A stretch of DNA of 64,000 bases from Buxus sempervirens (Eukaryota; Streptophyta; Magnoliopsida; Buxales; Buxaceae): positions 36,787,520 through 36,851,519 of the forward strand of contig OX387192.1 in the NCBI GenBank assembly GCA_947561395.2, written 5' to 3'. Shown here one piece after another: positions 22,201 through 37,200 of the stretch. The notes below the pieces were generated by a model. That model searched no databases. It worked only from the letters and a program-made list of their open reading frames with translations, and had not been told where the DNA came from. The translations under genes were made by a program, and so were the position numbers. The first letter of the stretch is position 1. The number at the start of each line of letters is the position of its first letter.

Positions 22201-25200
22201 AATAAAGTAGTGAGGACTAAATGATAGATCTAGATTTGCTTGTGTTTAGGTGCAAATTGCTGCATTTCAGAGTTTTTTCTATTTCAGGTGATGAAATCCT
22301 TATATGAGATCAGATCTATTTGGTATGTTGTACCTTAATATTATTCAGAATCAGGCTTATGTTGTCTGGTAACCTTGCCTTTCCCAATGTTGGACTGCAA
22401 TTTCCATTTGTAATGTGAAGCAATATTGGTGAAGGTTTCTTCTTATGAATAAGCTAATTATGTGGAACTTACTGTTATGGGCACAGATACTATCAAATTG
22501 CACAAATGACTGTGAGATTAGGCATCTCCTCACGTATGTGACTGCTTCTGTTACAAGGATTGATGAAAATTTAAATAAAAAATGAAAAAACAGAAAAATG
22601 AATTTTATTAAAAAGTTGAAAAGGTTAAACTAATGCTAAATTAAAATTTATATTTACAAAACATGCTTCATTGGGGTAAAATAGAAAAGAAATTCAAAAT
22701 TTACAAACTTTCTCATTTTATTCAGAAAGTCTAAAATAAAGAACTTTCCCACTCAAATTGGCACATTGCTACAACCATTGTCATTGTCATCAGTTATCCA
22801 TTGTATTTCATTGTTCTCTTTTGGTTTGGCAAAGTTGGTTTCCCTTTGTTCCTAGTCCCCTATTGGTTCTTTTTTTTTTTACATTGTTTTCTCTTCTTCA
22901 TCTATTGTATCCTAGGAGTAGATGCTCGCTCGGATGCATGTCTTGCTGTTCACAGTCTGTGTTAATTTCTTTTCTTCTAGTTTTTCACATTCCCGTTAAT
23001 AGATTGCACAGGCCAAGCAATTCTTTTATCTGGGTGTCATCTGTACAATATTAACTCTAATTTCACTTATGTGACATCTAACAGCAACTGTAGGCTTTTG
23101 AGTAACTTGAAGATGGAAAAGTTCACTTGCTGGCATGATAAATTGCACATTCATCATCTGGAAAACATGGAGAGCTAGAATATTCAACAATCATAATGTG
23201 CAACGATGTTGACAAAGACCATGGCAAAATCTTATTTCACGTGGACTAATTATAACACAAAATGCATGTGATGAAAACTGTTTAAATCAGGGTGCTTAAT
23301 ACTTATCATCATCATGGCCCTTGTAATCCTAGCTGTCATAATTCAACCCTGAGTGTCAGCAGCATCAACTTTCCCATTTATTTAGGATCTGTTCTTCCTT
23401 CTAAGTTTATATTTCTGTGTTTTGCCTTACTAAGCTGATGGCCTTTTGGCATGGATTAAAAGCTCAGCCGATACCTAGTTGAATTGGTATCAGCCGTGAC
23501 CGAGTTGAGATACCATGGTATTGCCGATATTGGCTAGTATCGGCTTAATTGACCCTCTGTTGGCCAGTACAACTAGGTGAAGTATTCAACATTATTTGTT
23601 GAGCCATTGTTGAGCTCAACCAAACAAACTTGCAGATACTGTCAATATTGGCTTAGTCAACTCAGAATGAGTACCGAGTTTTAAAACTTGTGGGCCATCC
23701 CATTGTTCTCATAAAAAATTTAGTGCTTCATTTCCCTTTGAAAGGTTAATCTCCATTGCATCGTGATGAGAGCAAGAAAAAAGAAATCAGTATATGTTGA
23801 AAATGAGATCTTAGTCTGAGAAAAATTTGCTCAATTGTTACACAAAATTATGATATCCAAGTGCTGCAAGCCTGCAATCTCTTATATACTGGGAATTCAA
23901 CAAACTACCATATAATGGTGCTATTACTAGTTGCTGACCCTCCCACCCCAGTGCATGCATGGTCATCAAAATCATAATAAATTTCCCTTTGTCATTGATT
24001 CTTATGTATCTTATTTGCTAAGGGTCCTATTTGTAATTTTGTTTTGAGGAGTCAGGAGAAATTCGAGTGAGATGCCCATCCTGTTTGTTGGGCGACATTA
24101 GTAATAACTAATAGCTATTATTTTTCATTGTTCTTTGACTTGATTCTCCAGTTCTTTGTAATCAATTTTTCTTATATAAGATTTTTATAATCAATTTGTA
24201 TTTTCTGATTCTTTTTCTTCTTCCTGAATCTTTAATTGGAAATAGTTCTGCAGGAATGGGGTATAACATTTGTTTATGATTTTCCAGGCAGGAAGATAGC
24301 GATGTAGAAAATGAGTCATCTCATCCAGGCATGTTTGACAAGATGGCACGAAAATCATCTGATGGTGCATCTCTAACAGACTGGCACTTGGGGTTTCATA
24401 TTTTTCTGGTACATTCGAATCTTGGGTTATGGGATGTTGGTGTTGTTCTTGTTGCTCTTCTCATTCAGTTCGTGTTCTCTGTGTATTTCTTGTATTTTTT
24501 GTCCCCCTTTTGTATCAGTAAGAATTGTATATAGATAAAAAGAAAAAAGAGTGTCCAGGCTTACAGAATCACCTTCAGTACATCGTGAGTGTACTTGGGG
24601 CTGGTAGAGCAGATGCTTAAAAACCAGTTCGGGTTCTTCATTTATCTCTCACTATTTCCACTCCATTTTATTGGCATAAAGCTCAAACGATGTTCTCCAT
24701 TGTTGTGAGGGATTTTCTTTGGAATTATTAAAGGTCAAGTTCATATAAAAAATGTTAAAAGTTAAGTCCTAGTAGTTTATCTCATGGAAATATACATATT
24801 TATAAATTTATTATGTGTCTCCAGTGATCCCTGATTTGTGCGCCTATTCAGACCTTTCACTCAAGCTTCTGCATGTTTGGTTTTGATATCATTTTGGCCC
24901 ATTTGGAATGTGGAAATTGCAATAGAAATTTTGATATTTTGTAATATTTTTCACAAGAAAACTATTGACATTTACTGGCATTAAGCATATTATTCACAAC
25001 AGAAATATCAAAGCTAGGCTTCTAACTGGCATTATTGACATTTACTTGGAGACTTTTCAGCCAAATCTTAATATCCTTATCGGAATTTTAGACATTTCTC
25101 AACCGAGTCCCCGTATCATAAGTTTTGAGGGTCAAGTGAATCCGACTCCTAGAAACATACCCACACCCGACACTCGTACCCGAGTCCATGTAACATGGTC

Positions 25201-25243
25201 CTGGACAACTAGTCCATTCAACTGATTTTTGGTTTTCTGCCAA

Positions 25244-25277
<34 letters not shown>

Positions 25278-28200
25278 GATACAATAACTACTGAGTATGT
25301 GAAGGATTTTAAAATACAAGAGCAAGATATGAGATTGAAGGGGAAAAACTAATATTTAATTAGTCATTGAATAGTTATTAAATGTATTATTATGTATAAT
25401 TAATTCTATGTTAACTTATTATATGCATGCACACATGTACATACCCACACACACACACACACATATATATATATACACATACATACATATACATAAACAT
25501 ATACATATACATGTGTTGAATATATGAATGGCAAACGAGGACTATATTTTGTGTTAGCATAAAAAAGGGCTTTAAATGAGTCACTTATGCAAAAAATGCC
25601 AAAGGTCAAGTTTGTTATCATTCTACCCCTCTGGGACCTACTTCAGCGGCACCTATATCGGGCTATAGTCCCTTTATATTGTACTGTATACATGATATAA
25701 TAGAGATGACACGGGAAACTGTCCTTGCTCCTCAATACAACAACACATTGCACTTGTTTTGAGCTTATAAAATGGTGCCACAAATGTTTTTAAAAAATGA
25801 GCCTCCTTACAAGAACTTGCCTGATTGGATGCTTGTAGCCATGGTTTACAACTTCAATGGCATGCCGGTGAAATTTCGTTTTGTTTTTGTTTGGCGGCAT
25901 GAAATATGGGATAAAGACCCTTTTTACTTTTTTCCCTAGCATGCCCTGAAATGTAGTGGCATGCTGACGAAATTTGGCCAAATTTCTCCAGTATGGGGAA
26001 ATTGTGGGGAATTTATTTTCCTTAGATTTCTCGACTCCTGACAACAGTTTAGCTTTATCCAAAATTTCCAACCTTGCTTGTAGCCATCTGATTGAGACTT
26101 CAAAACTCTGATCACGTCATGTCTTAAAATGCTGCAGGGTACAGGGTACAAAACTATTGTCATGATCCGTCTTTTGGTGCCTTAATCAATGTCTAGAAGT
26201 GTTTGATCACGTCCATTTTTCTGAAGAGGCTAACTACAAAAGTACTAAGCTTTTTGTTACCAATCCTCCACACACCACACATCCCCCCTCCTCCCTTCCC
26301 TTCCTCCTTTCCTCTTCCCTTATCTTATTCTTCCTTGTATAAGCTCAGAAAAAGTGCCACATTTTGGCATATTGGGTTGGAGTAAGAAAGTATTCGTATG
26401 TGCATGCATAGGGAATTATACTCTCTTTTTCTTTCCACACACACGCACATATCTCTGTGTGTATGCGTGTATGGTAAGCTTTCACAACTCCTACAGCTAC
26501 TGCGTGGTGGTAATGCAGATTCCACACTATTGTTACTGTAGGTTCTTTGCTGTTGTTTATATTTTTTTCCTCAATTTAAGTGACATTATGGTACAAAGCT
26601 TCTCTGTTCTTGTCACATGAATTTGGTTCTTTGTGGTCTGTAAATAATATGCTTTAGAACTTTATTGCTGATGTTCAATTTTCTAATTCAAAATTTTTTT
26701 TGCAGGACATGTTGCCCGAGTATATCCACATGCGTGTTGCAGAATCAATTCTTTTTGCTGGTAAGGCAATAAGGGTCTTACGAAATCCAAGTCCAGCTTT
26801 CTCTGTTCAGGGCGCTGTTTACCATCGGCAGACAAGAGGATTCCATAGAGTTCGTGGGTTAATGGGACGTTTTGCTTTACAGAAGGAGCCTTCTGTGGAT
26901 ACAAATCTGATCGAAGAAGAACTATTGCCACAGTCAGAGGCTGATAAGATTGATGCTATGATTCAAGAGCTCAAGGTTTCATAGTTTCTGCCCTATCCTC
27001 AATAATTATCAATATCAAAGTTACAGTATATGAATTGTATTGATACACTTAAAGAAACAAATATCTTTTGTTTCTGGGTGATTACTTAATTACTATGAAT
27101 ACAGAAGCGATAGTTGTAGTGTATCATATTTTACTGCGAGCAATTAAGTTGTGAATCACAATGCTAATGATTTTCTTTGTACTCATGTCATCAGCTTTAA
27201 GCATGATTACTTGGTTCTTTATTTGCAGGATTCATCTGAATTCCACAAAAGATCATTTGAAAATGCTGTAAGCTCAGTTCGTGCTATTGCAGCCAGTCAT
27301 CTTTGGCAGGTACAATTTCTCTTTTCTTTGTGAAATTTTCTGTGTCAAAAATATGTTAAATAAAAAGGCAAATGAAGTTATAAAAGATATACTATTTTTA
27401 CTGTAGGTCATTCTACAGGATTTTTTATTAGCCAGATTATTTTTTGGATCTTGTTATATGGCTGAGTAAGATGGTATGCATTATCTGCCGCATCATTTGT
27501 ATATTTTGCAGGTAATGCACATGACGTGAATCTTTTATTCTACCTCTTTGTGCATTATTACCTTTTGGATTATTTCTTGCAGCTTGTGGTAGTACGTGCT
27601 GATTTGAATGGCCACCTAAAGGCACTTAAAGATTATTTTCTTTTGGCGAAAGGAGATTTCTTTCTGGTAAAGCATGCAAAAGATGAATTTCTGCTCTCTC
27701 TGTTTCTTCATTATCTTGTTTGGTTTCCAAGTTGATAAAACCTATGTGTGTGTGTGTTTATGTATTGTTGAGCATAGTAGAGTCCTATCGAGCCTTAAAG
27801 AACTATATGTAGATGAACGAGGCCAAGATGAAGAAGCTGAAATGGAGAAGTCGAAAGGCTTGGAAAGATATAACTGTGGAACTATCTAGGAGTTTTGAGG
27901 GAGTAGCCTTAAGGTGATAAATAAGGAAGAGTCCAATTGAGGTAGTGTAGGCATGTTCCATGAAGGCCAAGTGACATTTGTGGCCTGTGAACTAGGCAAG
28001 TTGAAGAATCTGTAAGGGTGAGGAAAAGATTGAAGGATATCTGGACGTAGTTGAGAGTTGAAAGCTCACACTATAATGAAGATATGGCCATTGATATGCT
28101 GGAATGTCATAGAATTATATGTGTCTCCAATTCATTTAGTTTTTATATAGATGCATATGTGTGTACATGTGTGTTGATATAAAAGGAGAGACCAAGGATA

Positions 28201-31200
28201 TGTACAGAGGAAGTAGATGCCTGCTGGCATCATACAACATAAAACCAGTCCTCATACCTTCCACAAATGTCCCCCCAAAAAAGGGAAAATTTCCTAAACT
28301 CAGGAAGAACGGATAAGTTCGCTAAACAGGGTATGGATAGATCCAATCTTTTTGTGGGATATCCTCTTGCTGAAATGAAGCTGTAAAGATTTACGGGAGA
28401 GTGATTGGGGGACACCTTTTGTTCGCTTAATGGGCGATCCTTGTATTCTGCTACATACTTTTCCATATATAAAATTTCTAGTTGATTTTTGTAATAAAAA
28501 ACGATGAATAGGTTACATAAAATAGAAAAGAAGCATATTCGTATTAACCAACAGACATAAAAAAAGAGTGGGAGATCATTTTTTACTGGAATTTTTGTTT
28601 GCGTGTGTGTGTAATCAGTGTTATGCCAGGGTTTTAAGTGTGGTGCATCTTATCATTCTTCCTGTTCTTGTATAGTGGTGTCCAAAATAAAAGATCAAAG
28701 TTACTGTTTTATGGAAAAAGAGGACCGAGCAACTAGTAACCTCAGTGCTTAATTAACACCCTCACTATCCATTTAACAAAATAAATAAATGAAAAAAAGC
28801 TGTATCATCAATCCAAGGAGTAGAACATGGACAACAACTTGATGGTTGAATCATGGGTATACATTGTGAAAACATAGCCCTACTGAGTTGACTTTTGCTA
28901 TTATGCAAATTGGTGTTCATACATATGATACGTTGTGCAGCTGGACCCCCCAGTACGATGAAGTGACCAACCATATTCTGTGAAAACTCTGGGATTATGC
29001 AATTTCACATCTCTTTCCATCATTAAATGCCAAGGGTTATTGCAGTTGTTTATTAAATGAAATGTTCTTGCAGGTAAGATCTTTGTAGAGAGGTTTCCAT
29101 TTGGCCTTAGGGACTTTTGTATCTTCTACTTTCTTCTGTCTATGTTGTGAATCATGCAATCTGAATAGTAAAGGAAAAAATAGAAAATAGAGAGAAGAAG
29201 AAGAAGAAGAAGAACATGTAAATTTAAGTGGTTCGGTAACGTGCCTACGTCCACTGTATACGGCAAAATTTTCCACTATAAAAAACGTCAAGTAGGGTTA
29301 CATCAATGTATATATATCAACCCTAAACCCGATATTTCTAAAATCCTAAAAATACCCTTTACCGTCCCTCGTACCCCCAACCCCATTGTTCACTGTGCGT
29401 CCAACTTGTTCCTTAGCACGGGGGAGGGACCTCTCCTCGTGGGCTCTGCTACGCTCCGCCCACAGGCCCCCCAGGTCCCTCTCCCTTTGGACCTAGAATA
29501 TGAACCACCGTTTCCAACACTCTAATTGAGGTTGAGCATTGCATGAAGCATCTAGTATTTTATTTAAAAGGTCAAATCTTGTCTGGCAGGTCTTCGTTTT
29601 GGCCATTATAAGTTGTGCATTATCGAAGGATTTCTCTTGAGCAAAGCTGCAAAAATTTTAAGAGGATTTGCCTTCATGTAGTAGCCAATTATTATGCTTT
29701 CTCTGCTGCCTGTCTCTCTCCTCTCTATCAGAGCTAACTTTCTTATGACTTATTGAATTGATAGTTTGTCAAGGTAAGAAGCACAACTGTTAGGTTATTA
29801 TATGACCAATGACAATACACTCCTACCTTATTCTTTGTCTTGTATATGACCTGTATTTCCAGTTCTTATAAATATAATATGTTTCTGCTTTTCCATGTCG
29901 ATCAGAATTTGGGTAAGTTTATTTTTTACGACCTTTTGAGACACATGCATTCTGACCACCAAACTCATGATTTGGGTTTCTCTTTTATGCTCCCCCTTCG
30001 TTCATATAGTATAAGTGTTGTGTGAAGCATTTAAGTTGTGAAATATACTAGCACAATTCAATTTACTGTTTGGAAATTTGTAATATGCTGTGGGCTTCTT
30101 ATATTCTTATTATTGGAAATGTGTAGGGAGTTGTTTTTCCAATATTTTCTTTGTTATCATGTGTCTTAGTGGTTTCTTGACTTTACATGCTAGTGTTTCC
30201 TGGAGGAAAGTCGCCAACTGATGCGTTTACCACCTCGTCAATCAACTGCTGAAGCTGATCTTATGATCCCATTTCAGATGGTGAGATATAATAAATATGG
30301 TTAATAATTAATATGCACTTTATTATTAATTCGACTTTCCATTCTTGTTTTCTAGTGTATCATTGATACGATTGTATTTTAATTTTATAGGAAATATAAA
30401 ATGCTCATTTTTTGGGTCTCTCTCCACTCTCTATTTCAGTTCTTAATGTCACATATTCGTTCTTACTCATATATTCATGTTATTAAATATATAATTATGT
30501 TTGTGGTTTAGTCACATAAAAATTCTTCATTCAGTAAGAACGTTGAGTGTGAATTCAACTCTTTCCTTGTGATGGTCGAAAAGTTGAATTTCGATAACTA
30601 GTAGGTAGCTACTTGCCTGCAAATGTCATATCCTAGATGAATAGACAAACACGAATGATTCCATTAATTCAAATTATTTGTTATGAATAAAGCCTTTTTT
30701 TATGTGATAATGTTGTCCCAGAATGAGGCTAAATTGTTCTGTAATATAATTTCCATCCAACCACGCATTCATCTCTCCACAAGAGGATGCTTTAGGAGTG
30801 AAATGCATCTGGTTTAAGCCATTCATTTTCCAATATTTTCTTTTGTTATCATGTGTCTTCTTTTATTACTAGAATCACATTGATAGCTTCAAAGGTGTTA
30901 ATGAAATGCAAAAAAATCTTGAGCAATATGACAATGCAGGCTGCATCAAAGACTATTGGTGATGAAGACAAACATTTTTCAAGAGTATCCTTAAGGTGGG
31001 AACCATCTTTGCCTCTCAATTTTTCTGTTAGGTCTACTCGAGTAACTACATTCAGTAATTAAGTTTGTTACACCTGCCATTATTAGGATGTCTTCCTTGG
31101 GAATCATGGTTACATCCTCTCAAGTGGATGTAGCAAAGGCAAAAGATGGAAATGTAGGTGGTACCTCTCAAGGAAGAATCTCTTCTGAGCTGTCCCTTGA

Positions 31201-34200
31201 TGGCTGGGATGGTATTGCTCTTGAATATTCTGTTGATTGGCCCCTGCATTTGTTTTTTACACAAGAAGTGCTTTCAAAGTAAGACCCTGCACTTTTGTTA
31301 ATTTGTAATCACCTCTATTGTGTTGTTTAGTTTCATCGATGAAAGTGGAAGCTGATTTAGAAAATTTACATCTAAGGAATTTTCTTTCTTGCAATTCCTT
31401 TTAATGATAGGAACATCTACTGTAGAACCATTCGGAATAGCAAAATCAAGGTCTTTAATTTTCTGTAAATGTTAAGAATGAGTCTACTTCAGGTACTGCA
31501 GGGTCTTCCAGTACCTGCTCAGGCTAAAGCGAACACAAATGGAACTGGAAAAATCATGGGCCTCTGTAATGCATCAAGATCACACAGATTTTGCTAAACA
31601 TCGCAGTGACCGGATGAACTGCCCAATATCTCAGCAGCGACGACAACGCTCTAGGCCAATGTGGCGTGTCAGAGAGCATATGGCCTTCTTAATCAGAAAC
31701 CTACAGTTTTATATCCAGGTCAGGTATCCCATATCAGGTCTCCTCTTGTATGCCCTTTTTTTTCCCTTTTTAGATCTTTCTTGTGTAATTCATGCTGAAA
31801 CCAGTACCTAAGATGATTATTGCCTTGTACTGTTTTTTGGCAGTTAATGGCAACTGGCTTTTGTTGTAGTTTCTAAAGAAGCTGTTTGTCCAATATTCAT
31901 TTGCATGATATGATATATTACGTATTGAATTCTCATTCTGCTTTTTATCCTTTCAAGCTGGACTCCACTTTCAAAATCATATGGATGTCAAAGTCTATTG
32001 TGTTATTGCTTTTCCTATTGATTTGTGCCACTTGACGCTTGTGATAATAAGTGAGGCTAGTAATGATAGCCTTTATCATATACAAACTTACAAAAATGAG
32101 AGAAAAGAAACAAGATATTTACATAAGGTTAGATGTACCAAGAGTAAGGGTTCGAAAAGGATGAGGAGATTAATGAAAGGTAAAAGTATGAGGAGCTTTA
32201 TTTTAGTTGTAGATGTGGGTATTGGAAAGTCAAGTACATTATTGGATTAGTAGGATAGGTTTCTTGAAGTGAAGGAAACTTAAGGCAAGATTAAAGTGTG
32301 AGAAAGACTTTGGGATTAGATGATTTGAAGTATGGAAATATGTGGGAGATGTTGTATTGTGGTTGACCAAATTATTGAATGCAGTTTTGAAAAATGCCAA
32401 ATGCACGGAGAAGAGTAAGATACTTTCTATGTAAAAGAATCAAGGAGATATTTAGAATTGTAGCAATTATTTTGGGAGCAAGCTTGTAAGCTATACTGTA
32501 AAATTATGGGTAAAACTATGAGAAAGAATGGAGCAAAGGTTAAGAAGAATAACCTGAGTGTCAGAATATTAGTTTGGCTTTAGGTTAGGGAGGTTTGTCA
32601 TTTAGGTTACCTTTTTAACATCGAAAATCAATAGAGAAGTTTGGAGAGTAAAAAGAGTGAACTTCACATGGATTTTATTGGTCTATAAATATTAAAAAGC
32701 ATATGGTTGAGCTTGTAGTGAGTTAATTTGCTGTGTTTTGAGCAGGAAATGAGTACTCGTCTTGCAGTTATCAAAGACATATATGAGAGTTCTAATTAGT
32801 GCGAGAGCTGGTGGTAGTGAAATAAATGCATCCCTAGAAACCATAGGTTTAAATTTAGTCATATCTGAGTCTTTGTTGATCTAATTATTGATAAATTGGT
32901 TAATTATGTTCAAGAGTTGGTGCTATGGTGTATTCTATTCAAATATACTATGATTTTGGTTGATCAAACGAGAGAGAAGACAAAAGAAAAACTGGATTTA
33001 TGGAGGTGTAATTTAGAATCAATAGTTTTTGAAATAAGTTGAATTGAATTACAAGACAGCTATCAAGACTTATGATGTATGAATTAGAATGTTAAGCAAT
33101 AAAGAAACAATATGTGCATAAGACGAGCATTACTAAAATGAGGATATCTAGATGGTTGTTTGTGAAGATTAGGAAAGATAAGGAACGGATATATCTGGGT
33201 GTATAGGTGTTTGCCCAAATAGGAGATAAGATAAATGAAAGTAATTTAAGATAGTTCAGGTGTGTAAAGCACAGAACAACTTAGGCAGTTGTGAAAACAT
33301 TAGGGTACTCACTAAAGGATTTAAAAGGGTGAGAGAAAGACAAATGAACATGAATGCAGTCATTCAAAATGAATTCAGATACCATAATTTGACTTAAGAT
33401 ATGATTTTTGACAGATTGAGGTGGAAGAACAGGATTCACATTGCTGACCCCAGCTAGTTGTATTGGGATAAGCTATTTTGTTTTTTATTTATTTTCTGTT
33501 GTTAATTTTGTGAATCCTGCATATAAAATTTTTTTTTTCATTCTGCCATTTCAAATTTCTTTCTGCCTCTCTTTTTTTGTACCTTAAATTTGAAAGTTAC
33601 TCAATTACTTATCATGGGGAATCACCAGTAATGATTCCAAGCAATTCTGAAGAATCTGACATTGAAACTTCAGTATACCATCCTATGTGTTCTGATTATC
33701 ATTAAAGAGTGAATTTTTTTTCTAGGTGGACGTGATAGAATCTCAATGGAATGTTTTGCAAGCTCGTGTCCAAGATTCTCATGATTTCACTGAACTTGTT
33801 GGTTTTCATCAAGAGTAAGTATTAATATTTCTGATTGGTGTGGTAGGTTCTATTTTTCATATGTTTTTGTGGTTCTTCATATAGTGCATAACTGATCAAA
33901 CGGATCATGGAATTTTCATAATTCTTTATATCATTTGATTCCCACAGAAACCAAATTAATATTTCTACAAGTTGCTACTTAACTGACAATCAAATCAATT
34001 AATAAATGAAAATTTCATTATGATCCTGTATTAAGGGCTAAATTGGCTAAAGGGATGGGCCATAATTATTACGGAGAACCCACATGGCCCAATGATCTTT
34101 TATATATTTTTCCAGTAGTAATTCTGGATACTATTACAAGTAATGTAGGCTTGGCAGTTCTCGAACCGTCAATGATAGGTGAACCAGCAGATTCATTTGC

Positions 34201-37200
34201 AACTCCTTTGGAAATATTACCCAAATGGTACTTCTTTCCCGTATTTCAAATACTTCATACAGTACCCAATAAGTTATTGGGTGTTCTTTTAATTGTTTCA
34301 GTACCTGTGGGATTATTGAAAGTTTAGGCTCAATCAAGTAATTAACCATATGAAAGTGAAGTTTAGAGGATTAGACATCCCATCAAAATAAAAATAAATA
34401 AAATTTTAAGTTGCACAAGAGCTTTCTTAGTTTGTAGCTGGTTTTGGTTACAGTTTCACTGTAGCTGTAGTTTATCGCTAATTGGAATGGCATGACTTCC
34501 GCCTGCTCTCTTCTTAACACTACTTCCCCGGGTACATTGCATTAACAAGCATTAAGAAGACAAAGCATTGAAAGTGATAATTACTGATCACAATGCAAAA
34601 GACGCAAACCAACCTAGGTTGCTGAGATATAACCATAATTTTGTTGATTTTCCATTATTTTTCTTCTCCTTTTTCTTTATTGGGTCAGGATTGTAGTAGA
34701 TAGAAAAAGATAAAAGGGATAGACTCCCTTTGTTGGATCAAGTAAAAATTGTTCATATTTCATTAATAAAAAGCAAAAATTGTTCATAGATTACAGTAAT
34801 TTTTGGACAGAGAGAGCTTGAGACAAGCATATTATCTGCATCATTGTCCTTGTTGACATATCCAGCTATCTCCGTGCACCAGCATCCATTTTGGAAGCAA
34901 ATTATTAGTTTTCTGTTGTGAAAAAGCATAAAAAGCATGTGGTAATCTCTAAGTAGAAGTACCAAAAAGATAAAAGAACAAAAAGGACAAAAATGGAGAA
35001 CATAAGGGAAGCACAATTTTGTCCCTTTTCCTTTACACAAGCTAAATAGAAATCTATGTGCCATGTCTGGGTATTTGAACCCTCCTTCACCCATTCCAAG
35101 ATATCCCCAAGGAAGGGCATCTTGTGGGCTGCTTATCCCTATGGGGAGGTGGTAAAAGGCCCAGGTGCCCAACTAAAAAAAAGGGCTAAAATAGAACTCT
35201 TGAAAGTAACCTAATTGCTTTTTTATTTTTTTAGCTTTTTCAATTGCCACTTCAACTGCCAACATTGCTGCTAATTTTGTAAAACTGTATTCAAATGTTT
35301 GTCATGGTGGTCAATATCGACATGTGAGCATGATGTCCAGGTACTTGTCAGCCTTGATTTCACAATCTTTCTTGGACATTGGGTCTGTGTCAAGAATTCT
35401 GGACAGTATAATGAAACTTTGCCTGCAATTCTGCTGGAAGATTGAAAATTATGAAAGCAGCCCAAATACATCTGAACTGGAACACATAACTGAGGTATTC
35501 ATTGGTTACTTTTTTCATATGGTTAGGTACTGAAAGAATTGCTACATCTTCAACAGGTTTTATGAGATACTTTTTTGCTTGTGGTTGTGTTTGTGAAATC
35601 CTATGGGGCGGTGAATGTCTTATTGGTCTATCATTTCACTAATGACCTCTATTTTAGAAATAAAGAGGTGACATGAGAGTTTCTACCCTATTTGTCTTCA
35701 CTTGTCTTGCCAATGTTTTCTTTTGCACTCTATTTGATATATTCATTAACCATATGGATGCTAATTGGGCCTGGCCGGCATTGGCATGGCACGGCCCAGC
35801 ACGCTTTAAGCATGCCCATGCAGTGCCAGCCATACCGGGTGCTGGGCTCGGCAAGGCATGGCCCACTCGATATGCGCGGGCACTAGCCGTTTTTAAAAAG
35901 TTGCTTTTTTTGGGGGGGGGGGGGGCCTCCCAACAGCTATATAACAGCCATATTAAGGGGGGTATACTTGTAATTTAATGTAAATGATCATTTTTACCCT
36001 TCCAATAGGCATATTTGAGGGTAGAAGTGGTAAAAAGCCACTTTTGGTTTTTTTTATAAATAGGCCTAACCCTTTCCATACCAATCTTCTCATCTCTTTT
36101 CTCAGAGTCTTAGAGATTTTGCTAATGGTCGGCAGAGTGTTCACATGGATGGGTGCATCCCCAAGTCTGACCGTTGGCAAATCTCTAAACAAGACTCTTA
36201 CAAAGTTATCATTTTTTTTCTTTCTTCATTTTCTTTTGTCCTAGTAATAGGTTCTATCTTCAAAATGGCTCTTCAATAAGGAGCCTTTGAACTCTATTTA
36301 GACGTAAGCCATTTTGAAGATAGAACCTAATTACTAGGATAAATTAGGAATGCGAATCGGGCAAGGCCGGCACGAAGGAGAAGGTTATGATATTTTGTCC
36401 CAATCTTGGTAATAGATTCGGACAAAATATCCGAACCTTCTCCCCTTGCTAATCCCCAAGTGCATGAGGCTCATGATGAAATTGTATCCCAATATGTAAG
36501 TATTGTTGCATTTTTGAGGACTGTTTACGTACCATCCTTGTTTTGCAAAACCTTCTTGGCTTTTTTCTTGTAGCCTTCATGGATGGTATATAAAAGGTTT
36601 TTTTTTTCTGAATTTTTTTATTTATTAACTGGTCCGAGGGCAACCCTTTAACCCATGTGCCATGGCCTGGTCCACCCTTAACTGTGCTGTGGGCCGTGTC
36701 GGATGTTTTGGAAAATGGGCCAGGCACGTCACTGCCCGCCAACCAGGGGGGCTGTGCCGTGCCCGGCCTGATTAGCAACCCTAATTAACCACAACATGTA
36801 GTTGATGGGTATGATTCCTTACACCCACGGTGTTGGACACCATGTAATGAATGATGACCATAGGATGTCTCCTATAAGTTCAAATTTTCAATGATAGTAC
36901 CACCTCTTGCACTATGTATGCCTAACATACCATTAAATGTTAACCACTGAATTTGTGAGCCACCACTCTGATGTTCTACAGCCTGATTGATATGTCAGAG
37001 GAAGAAATGATGCTCACAAATGATCTTTAGATGCCAAGTAGCTTTGGTTCATGTTGTTTGCTACTTTACTTTTAGAATTCATCATATTTGCTTGTTAGTC
37101 TGAAATGTAGTGTGTCTGAACGTCAATGGAAATACATAATTGTTGAAATTGCAAGAAATAATCTTCAGGATGTGACTTGGAAGGGCTGGCCTCTGTAAGT

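Noticed and set aside
25243-25510. Possible CRISPR-like or regulatory array
   Set aside because: It is simple-sequence AAT and CA/TA repeat in a plant intron.
34043-34327. petD-like open frame as a functional gene
   Set aside because: Both ends of the protein are missing and it lies in an intron without plastid context, so it is transferred plastid DNA.
35753-36783. GC-rich frames in GCP4 intron 14 as small genes
   Set aside because: They fall in subterminal repeats of a non-autonomous hAT-like element.
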